Assembly (NCBI GenBank): GCA_963713275.1
Contig: CAVQLG010000001.1
Span: 35,265-99,264 of the forward strand
Direction: 5' to 3'
Source of the DNA: CAIWHR01 sp963713275
GTDB lineage: Bacteria > Pseudomonadota > Gammaproteobacteria > Burkholderiales > Casimicrobiaceae
DNA length: 64,000 nucleotides
In this document: positions 30,345 through 38,583 of the stretch, piece by piece
Position numbering within the stretch: the first letter of the stretch is position 1
Layout of the letters: the number at the start of each line of letters is the position of its first letter
Program-made: the position numbers and the translations under genes
The notes under the pieces: model-generated
What the model saw: the letters and a program-made list of their open reading frames with translations, nothing else
The model's database searches: none
Told to the model about the DNA's origin: nothing

Positions 30345-31246
30345 ATGGGATCACCGGTCATCTACGAGGAACTGACACTGGACCGCGCGCTGGAGCTGCC
30401 GACAAGCGCGGCATCATCATCTTCCCGGTGGCAACGACGGAGGCGCATGGCAACCACCTGCCACTCGGCACCGACTCGTTCACCGCCAAGTGGATCGCGC
30501 TCGAACTCAGCCGGCGCACCGGCCTGCCGACCGTCGTCCCCACGCCGATCCGCGCGGGCGCATCGCCGACCTTCCACTACGACACCCACGGCGACCCGCT
30601 GCCGGGGACCTTCGCCATCGGTCACGCGACGCTGCAGGCGCTGATCAGGGACATCGTCCGCGGCCTCTGGAGCGCCGGGTTCCGGAAGGTGATCTTCATC
30701 CAGGGGCACGGGCAGGAGCCGAACTTCCAGGTGATCGCCCAGGAGGTGGCGACCGAACTGCGCCGCGAGGGAAAGGCGATCTTCATCGCGGCGGCGACGT
30801 ATTGGGAACTCGCGGCCGAGACGCTGCGACGGGAGCTGACAACGCCGTTCTATCACAGCGGCGAGGAGGAGACGAGCAACATCCTCCACGTTCGCCCGGA
30901 CCTCGTGCGGATCGACGCCGCTGTCGGCAAAGACTTCAAGCCGCTGGTGGCGAGCAGCCTGCTGAAGTGCTCGATCACGCAGGATGAGAGCGAGACCTTC
31001 CAGGTGTTCGACATCGCGCAGGTGATTCCGATTCCGGCACCTGGCCATCGCAGTGCAGGCGGGATCGGCACGACCGAAGCGATCAGGAGCGCGACGGCCG
31101 AGAAGGGGCGACGGGTGCTGACCCGCGCGGTGGAGCGCTACCTCGATCTCATCCGCGATCTTGAGCTGCATTACGCCCCAAGCGAAGTTCCGGGCGTGGA
31201 CGTCAAGGAGCGCCCGCCCAAGGCGCGGTTCGGTGTCGCCTACTAG
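30345..31246 (+). CDS. Creatininase-family metal-dependent amidohydrolase (one frameshift)
   Basis: The protein has the creatininase/FAPy-deformylase metal site: TEAHGNHLPLGTD near the N-terminus, FIQGHGQEPNFQ, HSGEEETSNILH, and a late HRSAGGIGTTEAIRSAT. This zinc- or manganese-dependent family opens cyclic amides. The first 19 codons (MGSPVIYEELTLDRA) are in one frame and the rest in another, so a slip lies near 30.40 kb. The TAG stop (31244-31246) is formed by the CTAG target site of a small mobile element, so the true end may have been changed. The substrate is unknown. Confidence 0.78.
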
Positions 31247-31412
31247 GAACCTGTCGGACTTAGGGTTCGTCGACCGCGCCGGGGGAGAACGGTCCATATT
31301 GCTCCGATTTTTCGTTACATGGTCCCGCCATGCGCCTCGAAATCGTGCCGTCTATCTGTCCTCGCTCTCCCACCCGGCTCGCTACGACGACCTAAGTCCG
31401 ACAGGCTCCTAG
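31243..31412. mobile_element. MITE-like element with inverted repeats and CTAG target duplication
   Basis: A 162-base element (31247-31408) is bounded by inverted repeats: GAACCTGTCGGACTTAGG on the left and the complement of GAGCCTGTCGGACTTAGG on the right, one mismatch. Direct CTAG copies flank it at 31243-31246 and 31409-31412. A 4-base CTAG duplication fits the YTAR target of IS5-group transposases. No transposase is encoded, so it would depend on a full-length element elsewhere. Confidence 0.75.
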
Positions 31413-31416
31413 TGTA

Positions 31417-31515
31417 GTGTCCCATAAATAACTTGACAGTACAGCTGCCTTCTTTTTCCCTCTGGGCGGGGTAGATTTGGTCGCCGGAAAATCTGTAAAG
31501 TTATTTGAGGAACAA
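31417..31515. mobile_element. Second short inverted-repeat element or IS end
   Basis: ATAAATAACTTGACAG (31424-31439) and CTGTAAAGTTATTTGAGG (31493-31510) are inverted copies with one internal mismatch, and matching continues partly into GTGTCCC and GGAACA at the outer ends. The segment is clearly richer in A and T than its surroundings. It abuts the CTAG element directly. It could be a small MITE or the remaining end of the IS whose transposase fragment lies at 31.8-32.0 kb. Confidence 0.5.
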
Positions 31516-31790
31516 TTAAGACATGCGGCCGGCATGCGGCGTCGCGAAGGACGGAATCGCGCGCGATGAGATCGTGCCGTGCTGCCGGATCGCAACACAC
31601 GGAACACGTCGCGGACCGACTGCGCCTGCTGGTCCCATGCCGACGATGTGAACGTGCTGCAAGCGAGGTCGAAGAACCCACTGGCGATGGGCAATAGGCT
31701 CTTGACCTCGCCAGTTCAAGAGCTTGGTGCTGCCCTTGTTCTGTCGTGGCCGACGGTGTCGGCGGCGGTGCTGCCGCCTGCCTGCGGCGT
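31516..31790. other. Region without recognisable gene between IS remnants
   Basis: No conserved protein motif is visible on either strand. Several open frames on the minus strand run through it but their composition resembles shadow frames. It probably is degenerate mobile-element DNA between the short inverted repeats and the transposase fragment. Confidence 0.4.
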
Positions 31791-32009
31791 TCAGCCCTCC
31801 GATTCCGGTGCGCTGGCTGCCCGCGGACAGTCACGGCACCGCAAGACCGTCGGCCGCCTCTCAAACCGGTATGCCGAGCCCTTCGCGCCGCACCAGGAGC
31901 ACGCAAAGCCATTCGGCCATCGCACTTGCTCCAGATAGGCGCCACAGGCCCGCTCATCCGGAAACATCCGCTGAAAATCCACCAAGCTCGTCGGAAAACG
32001 CTTTTCCAC
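31791..32009 (-). pseudogene. IS1595-family transposase, N-terminal fragment
   Basis: From a GTG start the 72-residue product reads FPTSLVDFQRMFPDERACGAYLEQVRWPNGF followed by a zinc-ribbon pattern CSWCG...LRCRDC (quoted in parts: FQRMFPDERACGAYLE, FACSWCG, TVLRCRDC). This is the Zn-ribbon start of IS1595-type transposases. Homology ends right after the last cysteine pair, and the DDE/N catalytic domain is missing, so the element is dead. It lies just upstream of the second sulfonate importer, suggesting past rearrangement here. Confidence 0.75.
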
Positions 32010-32124
32010 ACTCGAACCCTACCAGTAGCGGTCTTGGGCGTCAACCGGATAGGCATGGTTGGAACCAGACCCGGCGCGGCGCGGCCGCGGGCCGTTCGTC
32101 GCGCAACACAAGGAGACCCATGCA

Positions 32125-33111
32125 ATGCTGACGTCCGCAACCACGAGTCCGTCGATGCGCATCCCCCTGCTGCTGGGCGCCTGGCTGCTCGTGCTCGCCC
32201 AGGTTCCTGCGTGGGGCCAGCCGAAGCCCGAGACCCTACGCATCGGGTTCCAGAAGTCGGCAAGCCTGCTGACGCTGATCAAGTCGCAGGGCACGCTGGA
32301 GAAGCGGCTGGCCGCTCTCGGCGTCACGGCGAAGTGGATCGAGTTCCCGGCCGGACCGCAATTGCTCGAGGGGCTCAACGTCGGCGCCATCGACGTGGGC
32401 TACGTGGGCGAAGCGCCGCCGATCTTCGCGCAGGCAGCGGGTGCGAATTTCGTCTACATCGGCAACGACCCGCCCGCGCCCGAGGCCGAGGCGATCGTGG
32501 TTCCCAAGGACTCGCCGATCAGGACGGTGGGCGAGCTGCGCGGCAAGAAGGTGGCGCTCAACAAGGGCAGCAACGTCCACTACCTGCTGCTCAAGGCGTT
32601 GGAGAAAGGCGGGCTCTCCTATGCCGACATACAGCCCGTGTTCCTGCCCCCGGCCGACGCCCGCGCGGCATTCGAGAGGGGCTCGGTCGACGCCTGGGCC
32701 ATCTGGGATCCGTTTCTCGCCGCGGTGGAGAAGCAGAGCGGCGCGCGCATCCTTGCTGACGGGCGGGGCATCGTGAACAACTACGCGTACTACCTCGCCG
32801 AACGCGACTATGCCGCAAGGTATCCGCAAGTCGTCCGGGCGCTGTTCGACGAGACCGTCGTCCAAGGCAGGTGGCTCAAGAGCAACGTCAGGGAGGCTGC
32901 GGCGATCATTGCGCCCCAGCAGGGCCTGGAACCCGACGTGGTCGAGCGCAGCCTCAGCCGTTACCAGTTCGGCGTCGCTCCGCTCACCTCGCACGTCGCC
33001 GCGGAGCAGCAGAAGATCGCCGACGCCTTCGCCGGAATTGGTCTCATCCCGAAGCCGATCCGGATCTCCGACGCACTGCCAGGCGCGGCACGTTCGATCG
33101 CGGCGAAGTGA
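32125..33111 (+). CDS. ssuA: Aliphatic sulfonate ABC transporter substrate-binding protein
   Basis: The 328-residue protein is a typical SsuA. The signal peptide (LLLGAWLLVLAQVPAWG) ends near residue 32. LRIGFQKSASLLTLIKSQGTLEKRL follows (here abbreviated as GFQKSASLLTLIKSQG), with GLNVGAIDVGYVGEAPPIFAQAAG, EAEAIVVPKDSPI, GKKVALNKGSNVHYLL and AWAIWDPFLAAVE. ATG 32125 is chosen because AGGAGA stands eight bases upstream. The frame is intact. It is followed by a permease and an ATPase on the same strand. Confidence 0.9.
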   Translation: MLTSATTSPSMRIPLLLGAWLLVLAQVPAWGQPKPETLRIGFQKSASLLTLIKSQGTLEKRLAALGVTAKWIEFPAGPQLLEGLNVGAIDVGYVGEAPPIFAQAAGANFVYIGNDPPAPEAEAIVVPKDSPIRTVGELRGKKVALNKGSNVHYLLLKALEKGGLSYADIQPVFLPPADARAAFERGSVDAWAIWDPFLAAVEKQSGARILADGRGIVNNYAYYLAERDYAARYPQVVRALFDETVVQGRWLKSNVREAAAIIAPQQGLEPDVVERSLSRYQFGVAPLTSHVAAEQQKIADAFAGIGLIPKPIRISDALPGAARSIAAK

Positions 33112-33136
33112 TCGCGCCCGATGGTGCGGGGAGCGC

Positions 33137-33967
33137 ATGCCCGACTCGAACGCAAATAGCGTGACGTCCGCAGCCGCGCCACGGGCACGCTGGCGCCGCG
33201 TCGCCCGGAACGCGCTGCCCTGGGCGGTTCCGGCGGTCGGGGTCCTGCTGTGGGAGCTGGCGTCGGTGCGCGGCTGGCTGTCGACGCGCGTGCTGCCCGA
33301 GCCCTGGGCGGTGGTCAAGGCATTCTGGGCGCTGCTCCACTCCGGCGAGATTTGGCACCACGTGGCCGTCAGCAGCGGCCGTGCCCTCGCCGGCCTGGGC
33401 ATCGGTGGCAGCCTCGGGCTCGCGCTCGGCCTGCTGACCGGAACGTTCCGCATTGCCGAGACGCTGTTCGACACCACGTTGCAGATGGTCCGCAACATCC
33501 CTGCGCTGGCGCTGATCCCGCTCGTCATTCTCTGGTTCGGCATCGACGAAGGAGCAAAGCTCTTCCTTGTCGCCGTCGGCGTCTTCTTCCCCATCTACCT
33601 CAACACCTTCCACGGCATCCGCGGCGTCGACCGCGGCCTGATCGAGATGGCGAGGAGCTACGGCCTGCACGGCTTTGCGCTGTACCGCGATGTGGTCTTG
33701 CCCGGTGCGCTGCCTTCGATCCTCGTCGGGCTACGCTTCTCGCTGGGCCTGATGTGGGTGCTGCTGATTGTCGCCGAGACGATATCGGCGCAATCGGGGA
33801 TCGGGTACCTCACGATGAACGCCCGCGAGTTCCTGCAGACCGACGTCGTGCTGGTGGGAATTCTGCTCTATGCCTTCCTCGGCAAGCTCGCCGACATCGC
33901 CGCCAAGGCACTCGAGCGATGGTGGTTGCGCTGGCATCCGGGCTACGTGGCTGCGGCCGCGAACTGA
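33137..33967 (+). CDS. ssuC: Aliphatic sulfonate ABC transporter permease
   Basis: A 277-residue SsuC-type permease with about six membrane helices. ALPWAVPAVGVLLWELAS forms the first helix, and the family blocks QMVRNIPALALIPLVILWFGIDEGAK and EMARSYGLHGFALYRDVVLPGALPSILVGL (abbreviated as NIPALALIPLVILWFGI and YGLHGFALYRDVVLPGALP) are present. ISAQSGIGYLTMNAREFLQTD lies near the end. The start ATG is 25 bases behind ssuA, and the frame is intact. Confidence 0.9.
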   Translation: MPDSNANSVTSAAAPRARWRRVARNALPWAVPAVGVLLWELASVRGWLSTRVLPEPWAVVKAFWALLHSGEIWHHVAVSSGRALAGLGIGGSLGLALGLLTGTFRIAETLFDTTLQMVRNIPALALIPLVILWFGIDEGAKLFLVAVGVFFPIYLNTFHGIRGVDRGLIEMARSYGLHGFALYRDVVLPGALPSILVGLRFSLGLMWVLLIVAETISAQSGIGYLTMNAREFLQTDVVLVGILLYAFLGKLADIAAKALERWWLRWHPGYVAAAAN

Positions 33968-33978
33968 GCGAGGCATCC

Positions 33979-34821
33979 ATGCACCCGCTGACCGAGATCG
34001 ATATCGCCGGTTTCGCGTTCGCCGATTCGCCGGTGACGCTGGGATTGCTCCGCCGCGACGGACCACTGACTGCCCCGCAGCACGGGCGCGACGCACCGGG
34101 CGAAGGAATCGGCATCGACCTGCGTGGCGTCGGCAAGTCGTTCGGCGCGCGGCGCGTGCTGGAAGGCATCGACCTCATGGTCGGGTCGGGCGAGTTCGTC
34201 GTCATCGTCGGTCGAAGCGGCTGCGGCAAGAGCACGTTGCTGCGCCTCGTCGCCGGCCTCGAGGAGGCGACCTCAGGCAGTATCCTCGTCGGCGGCGAGC
34301 GCTGCCGCCTTCACCACGACGACGTCCGCATCATGTTCCAGGACCCGCGCCTCCTGCCGTGGAAGCGGGTCATCGATAACGTCGCGATCGGCCTGCGCGG
34401 ACGGAACGCGCTCGCCAACGCGCATGCCGCGCTGGGCCAGGTGGGCCTCGCGGAGCGCTACGGTGACTGGCCGGCCGTGCTCTCGGGCGGGCAGCGGCAG
34501 CGCGTCGCCCTCGCCCGCGCACTCGTCCACCAGCCGCGACTGCTGCTCCTCGACGAACCACTCGGCGCGCTCGACGCGCTCACACGGATCGAGATGCAAC
34601 GCCTGATCGAGTCGGTGTGGCGCCGCAATGCCTTCACCGCCCTGCTCGTGACGCACGACGTTCAGGAGGCCATCGCGCTCGCCGACCGCGTACTGGTCAT
34701 CGATGGCCACGAGATCGCGCTCGACTGCGCGGTCGACCTGGCGCGCCCGCGCGCCCGCGGAACCGTCGCCTTTGCGAGATTGGAGGACCGCATCCTCCGC
34801 CAGGTGGTGGGCCACGCCTGA
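33979..34821 (+). CDS. ssuB: Aliphatic sulfonate ABC transporter ATP-binding protein
   Basis: An intact 280-residue ATPase with a 45-residue N-terminal extension before the ABC domain. Walker A is GRSGCGKST, Q-loop MFQDPRLLPWKRV, signature LSGGQRQRVALARAL, Walker B LLLLDEPLGALDALTR, and H-loop LLVTHDVQEAIALADRV. It drives sulfonate uptake through SsuC. No ssuD or ssuE monooxygenase genes are seen in the window, so the imported sulfonates would be cleaved by other enzymes, such as the Xsc encoded next. Confidence 0.9.
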   Translation: MHPLTEIDIAGFAFADSPVTLGLLRRDGPLTAPQHGRDAPGEGIGIDLRGVGKSFGARRVLEGIDLMVGSGEFVVIVGRSGCGKSTLLRLVAGLEEATSGSILVGGERCRLHHDDVRIMFQDPRLLPWKRVIDNVAIGLRGRNALANAHAALGQVGLAERYGDWPAVLSGGQRQRVALARALVHQPRLLLLDEPLGALDALTRIEMQRLIESVWRRNAFTALLVTHDVQEAIALADRVLVIDGHEIALDCAVDLARPRARGTVAFARLEDRILRQVVGHA

Positions 34822-35233
34822 CCGCCCGTGAAGAAGCCGTCGCGAGCGCTCGGAGTGCAAGGCGCGATTGAAGCGAGCGACGAGACATGTCGAGTGGATG
34901 GGCGAGGAGCGAGCGAGCGAGCAACGCAGCAATCCGGGCGCGCAGCAGATTAATTCCACAGGTCTGAGTCGGCGGCGATGGCGCCGCCTGCGCGGAGTGC
35001 ACGAGGCCGGCGGCACGCGCGGAGGAAGACGGCACCGGGAGCGGTCGGCGGTGCCCGTGGGCACGCGAGGCGGCAGCCTGGCTCGGCGCAGCGCGAATAA
35101 GTACATGCGGTCTTCGCCTAAGGCGGCGAACGCATTGCAATCCTTGCAATTCATCGTGGCCATTGCTCGACCGGCGGTCGATCATCAGGGGCCTCGAACG
35201 CATTCCGACTCCCGCCTCCTGCCCCTTTGACCC
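34822..35233. other. Intergenic region before xsc
   Basis: A 412-base gap without a supported gene. It contains low-complexity GAGCGAGC-type runs near 34.91 kb and ends with the operator-like site at 35132. No transposase or RNA gene is evident. Confidence 0.5.
35132..35158 (+). promoter_or_regulatory. LysR-type operator-like site before xsc
   Basis: GCATTGC, AATCC, then GCAATTC and ATCGT align with site A at 19 of 27 positions by hand. The site also contains two direct TTGCAA copies (35135-35140 and 35144-35149). It lies about 75 bases upstream of the xsc start. CysB or a taurine-type regulator could bind it. Confidence 0.45.
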
Positions 35234-36958
35234 ATGGCCAGTACCCCGCTGCGGATCTCCGCATCCGAAGCTTTCGTCGAGACCCTGGTCGCACACGGCG
35301 TCCGGGATGTCTTCGGCATCGTCGGCTCCGCCTACATGGACGCCCACGATCTGTTTCCGCTGGCGGGCATCCGCTTCGTCTCCGTGGCGCACGAGCAGAA
35401 CGCGGCACACATGGCCGATGGCTACGCGCGGGCAAGCGGCAGGACCGGCGTGTGCATCGCCCAGAACGGCCCTGGCGTGACCAATTTCGTGACCGGTGTA
35501 GCCGCCGCCTACTGGAATCACACGCCGCTCGTCGTGATCACGCCCGAGGCGGCATCGAAGACCGCGGGGCTCGGCGGCTTCCAGGAGACCGACCAACTAC
35601 CGATCTTCTCGAAGATCACGAAATGGCAGGGCCACGTCAACGCGCCCGCCCGGATCGCGGAGCTCACCGACCGGGCGTTCCGTTACGCGCTGCTGGAGCG
35701 GGGCCCGACGCAGCTCAACATCCCGCGCGACCATTTCTACGGGGAGTTCGAGACCGTGCTCCCCGTGCCTTCGCCGGTGACGCGCGGCGCGGGCCCGCAG
35801 GCAGCGATCGATGAGGCCGCCGAATTGCTCGCGCGCGCGCGCTTTCCGGTGATCGTCGCCGGGGCCGGAGTGAACGCCGCTGAGGGCCGCCGCGAGCTCG
35901 TCGCACTCGCCGAGTACCTGTCTGCTCCGGTGGTCAACTCGTACCTGCACAACGACAGCTTCCCCGCCGAGCACGAGCTCGCCGTCGGCCCGCTGGGCTA
36001 CCAGGGCTCGCAGGCGGCGATGCGGCTCGTCCACCTGGCCGACGTGGTGCTGGCGCTTGGCACGCGGCTCGGCCCTTTCGGCACGCTGCCGCAGTACGAC
36101 TTCGACTACTGGCCGCGCGAGGCCACGTTGATCCAGGTCGACGTCGATGGCCGCGTCCTGGGCCTCGTCCGACCGGTGGACGTGGCGATCGAGGGTGACG
36201 CGCGGCTGACCGCGGCGGCGATCCTCGCGCGGCTGCAGGCGACGGCCGGCCCGCGGCCCCGCGACGAGCGACGCGTCTCGCTCGTCGCCCTGGAGCGCGA
36301 CGACTGGGCTCGGGAACTCGCGCAGCGGGCCGGGCCGAACGAGCCCGGCAGGATCGACCCGCGACGCGCCCTCGCCGCGCTTGCATGCGCCCTGCCGGAG
36401 GACACCGTCGTCACCACCGACATCGGCAACGTTTCATCGGTGGCCAACAGCTACCTTCGGTTCAGCGCACCCCATTCCTTCCTCGCCGCGGGGCCGTTCG
36501 GCAACTGCGGTTACGCCTACCCGGCGGCGCTCGGAGCCAAGGTCGGCGCACCGCAGCGGCCGGTCGTCGCGCTGGTGGGCGACGGCGCCTGGGGGATGAG
36601 CCTCGCCGAGGTGCTGACCGCGGTGCGCGAGCGAATCCCCGTCGTCGCCGTCGTGTTCAACAACGGGCAGTGGGGTGCGGAGAAGAAGAACCAGGCCGAC
36701 TACTTCGACGGGCGCTTCCTCGGCACGCTGCTCGACAACCCGGACTGGGCCGAGGTGGCGCGAACGATGGGTGCGGACGGCGTGACCGTGACGCGGGAGG
36801 AGGCAATCGCGCCGGCGCTGGCGGCGGCGCTCGCCTCGGGCCGGCCGACCGTCGTCAACCTCGTGCTCACGCAGGCGCTCGCCGAACCCTTCCGCCGCGA
36901 CGCGTTCCGTCCGCCGCGCCGCCTGCTGGACAAGTACCGCGCGCATAGCGCGCCCTGA
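35234..36958 (+). CDS. xsc: Sulfoacetaldehyde acetyltransferase
   Basis: Xsc is a thiamine-diphosphate enzyme that turns sulfoacetaldehyde and phosphate into acetyl phosphate and sulfite, the key C-S bond-breaking step of taurine and isethionate breakdown. The 574-residue protein shows ISASEAFVETLVAHGVRDVFGIVGSAYMDA (in parts: SEAFVETLVAHGV, FGIVGSAYMDA), GYARASGR, QNGPGVTNFVTG, YWNHTPLVVITPEA, GPTQLNIPRDHFYGE, and the ThDP site GDGAWGMSLAEVLTAV...NNGQWGAEK. The length matches the family, and the frame is intact. Tau-type transporter remnants follow. Confidence 0.93.
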   Translation: MASTPLRISASEAFVETLVAHGVRDVFGIVGSAYMDAHDLFPLAGIRFVSVAHEQNAAHMADGYARASGRTGVCIAQNGPGVTNFVTGVAAAYWNHTPLVVITPEAASKTAGLGGFQETDQLPIFSKITKWQGHVNAPARIAELTDRAFRYALLERGPTQLNIPRDHFYGEFETVLPVPSPVTRGAGPQAAIDEAAELLARARFPVIVAGAGVNAAEGRRELVALAEYLSAPVVNSYLHNDSFPAEHELAVGPLGYQGSQAAMRLVHLADVVLALGTRLGPFGTLPQYDFDYWPREATLIQVDVDGRVLGLVRPVDVAIEGDARLTAAAILARLQATAGPRPRDERRVSLVALERDDWARELAQRAGPNEPGRIDPRRALAALACALPEDTVVTTDIGNVSSVANSYLRFSAPHSFLAAGPFGNCGYAYPAALGAKVGAPQRPVVALVGDGAWGMSLAEVLTAVRERIPVVAVVFNNGQWGAEKKNQADYFDGRFLGTLLDNPDWAEVARTMGADGVTVTREEAIAPALAAALASGRPTVVNLVLTQALAEPFRRDAFRPPRRLLDKYRAHSAP

Positions 36959-37080
36959 CGCAACTCCGCGCAACCGCCACCCGACCGCTCCGTGACCGCC
37001 TTCCCTCCTCCTCTGGTGCGGCTCGGCTCGTCGGCGTGGAGGCTGCGCGGAGCCCGCGGCGCGCACCACGCGTACGCGCT

Positions 37081-37530
37081 GTGCGCACGCCGTTGCTCGC
37101 GCTCGTCGGGCTCGAGGCGGACGCCGACCGCGCAGTCTACGAGCTCTCGGGTGGCATGCAGCAGCGCGTCGGCATCGCCCGTGCGCTCGCGAGCGACCCG
37201 GAAGTACTGCTGATGGACGAGCCGCTCGGCGCCCTCGACGCGTTCACTCGCGAGAGCGTCCAGGAGGTGCTGTTGCGCGCGTGGGCGAGGACGCGCTACA
37301 TGGTGTTCTTCATCACGCACTCGGTCGAGGAAGCGCTCTTCCTCGCCACGCGGGTGATCGTGATGGCTCCCGGCCCCGGCCGGGTCGTGCGCGTATTCGA
37401 CGACCTTCCGTACTCGCGGCGATTTCTCGAGCACGGCGACGCGCGGCGCGAGAAGGCGAGGCCGGACTTCATCGCGCTGCGCGAGGACGTTCTCGGCGTC
37501 GTCCGCGGGCAGGGGGCCGCGCATGTCTGA
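37081..37530 (+). pseudogene. tauB: Taurine-type ABC transporter ATP-binding protein, N-terminally truncated
   Basis: Only the second half of the ATPase is present: LLALVGLEADADRAVYELSGG with the signature LSGGMQQRVGIARALA, Walker B VLLMDEPLGALDAFTRE, H-loop FFITHSVEEALFLATRV, and a C-terminal tail. Walker A and the Q-loop are missing, and homology starts abruptly at about 37.08 kb. The frame is open upstream (from 37036 or further), but that part has no family resemblance. A tauA gene and the tauB start were probably lost between xsc and this point, or the assembly collapsed. As written it cannot hydrolyse ATP. Confidence 0.75.
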
Positions 37531-38390
37531 CGAAGCGCTGGCCGCGGACCCGGGACCGGCGCTGTCCGACACGGGGGGCGGCGACGGCGGCGTCGCCCGC
37601 ACGAGTTCGTTCACCGCCCCCGGCGAAGGGCCGAGCGCGCTGATCAGCGTGGTTGCGATCGCGGCCTTTGCTCGCCGCATGGTTCGCCGTCACTGAGTTG
37701 GGTTGGATCAGGCCGCTTTTCCTGCCCTCGCCGCGCGCAGTCTGGGCGCAGTTCGTTGCCTACCTCACCGGCGCCGCGAACGACCAGCCCCTGTGGCGGC
37801 ACTTCGCGTCAAGCCTGCTGCGGGAGTTCGCCGCCTTCGCAGCGGCCTGTGCCACCGCGATTCCGCTCGGCCTCGCGATGGGCCTGTCACGCTTCGTTCG
37901 CGGCGTCTTCGATCCGCCCCTGGAGTTCTACCGCCCGTTGCCGCCGCTCGCGTACCTGCCGCTCGTCATCATCTGGTTCTGCATCGACGAGCTGCCCAAG
38001 GTGCTGCTCATCTACCTCGCCTGCTTCGCGCCGCTGGCGCTCGCCGCACGCTCGGGAATGAAGGCGGCCTCGCAGGAGCAGATCCAAGCCGCGGCATCGA
38101 TGGGCGCCACCCGCTGGCAGCTGATCCGGCACGTAATCCTGCCTGCAGCGCCGCCGGAAATCCTTGTCGGGATGCTGATCGCCGTAGGTTTCGGGTGGAC
38201 GACGCTGGTGGCGGCGGAGATGGTCGCGGCGTCGGTCGGCCTCGGACAGATGGTGCTGAACGCATCCAACTTCCTGCGCACCGACATCGTCGTAATGGGG
38301 ATCGTCGTCATCGGCGTGGTCGCGTACCTGTTCGACCTCCTGAAGCGTTGGGTCGAGCGTCGGCTCTTGCCGTGGAAGGGGCGCGGCTGA
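37523..38390 (+). CDS. tauC: Taurine-type ABC transporter permease (one frameshift)
   Basis: A TauC-like permease. From ATG 37523, eight bases inside the end of tauB, a polar Gly-rich N-terminus of about 45 residues leads to a membrane helix; a frame change near 37.67 kb then moves the reading into the frame that ends at 38390. Family blocks: WIRPLFLPSPRAVW, EFYRPLPPLAYLPLVIIWF, QAAASMGATRWQLIRHVILPAAPPEIL (abbreviated SMGATRWQLIRHVILPAA), VGFGWTTLVAAEMVAASVG. It pairs with xsc functionally; its ATPase is broken. Confidence 0.83.
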
Positions 38391-38474
38391 CAGGCGCAGC
38401 CGACTTCGTGACGCCGGCACCCACCGAATCGACGGGATCGCCGAGCGCGGCAAGGACTTCCTCGCTGCCGCAGC

Positions 38475-38515
38475 GTTATGCGATTTTCGCATAGAGATCG
38501 GCGAAATATGTCGTT
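38475..38515 (+). promoter_or_regulatory. LysR-type (probable CysB) operator, site D
   Basis: GTTATGC (38475-38481) and GCATAGA (38489-38495) form an inverted pair with a seven-base spacer; GATCGGC, GAAATAT and GTCGTT follow, agreeing closely with site A. It ends 68 bases before the sbp start and would control the sbp-cysTWA operon. Confidence 0.62.
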
Positions 38516-38583
38516 GGGCCACTGTTGCATTGCACCTAGCATGCGCGTTTCTTCGCTTCCGCCACCCGAGGACGTTCGTCCCC

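Noticed and set aside
31516..31790. Catalytic part of the IS1595 transposase
   Set aside because: No DDE/N-type motifs found in any minus-strand frame.
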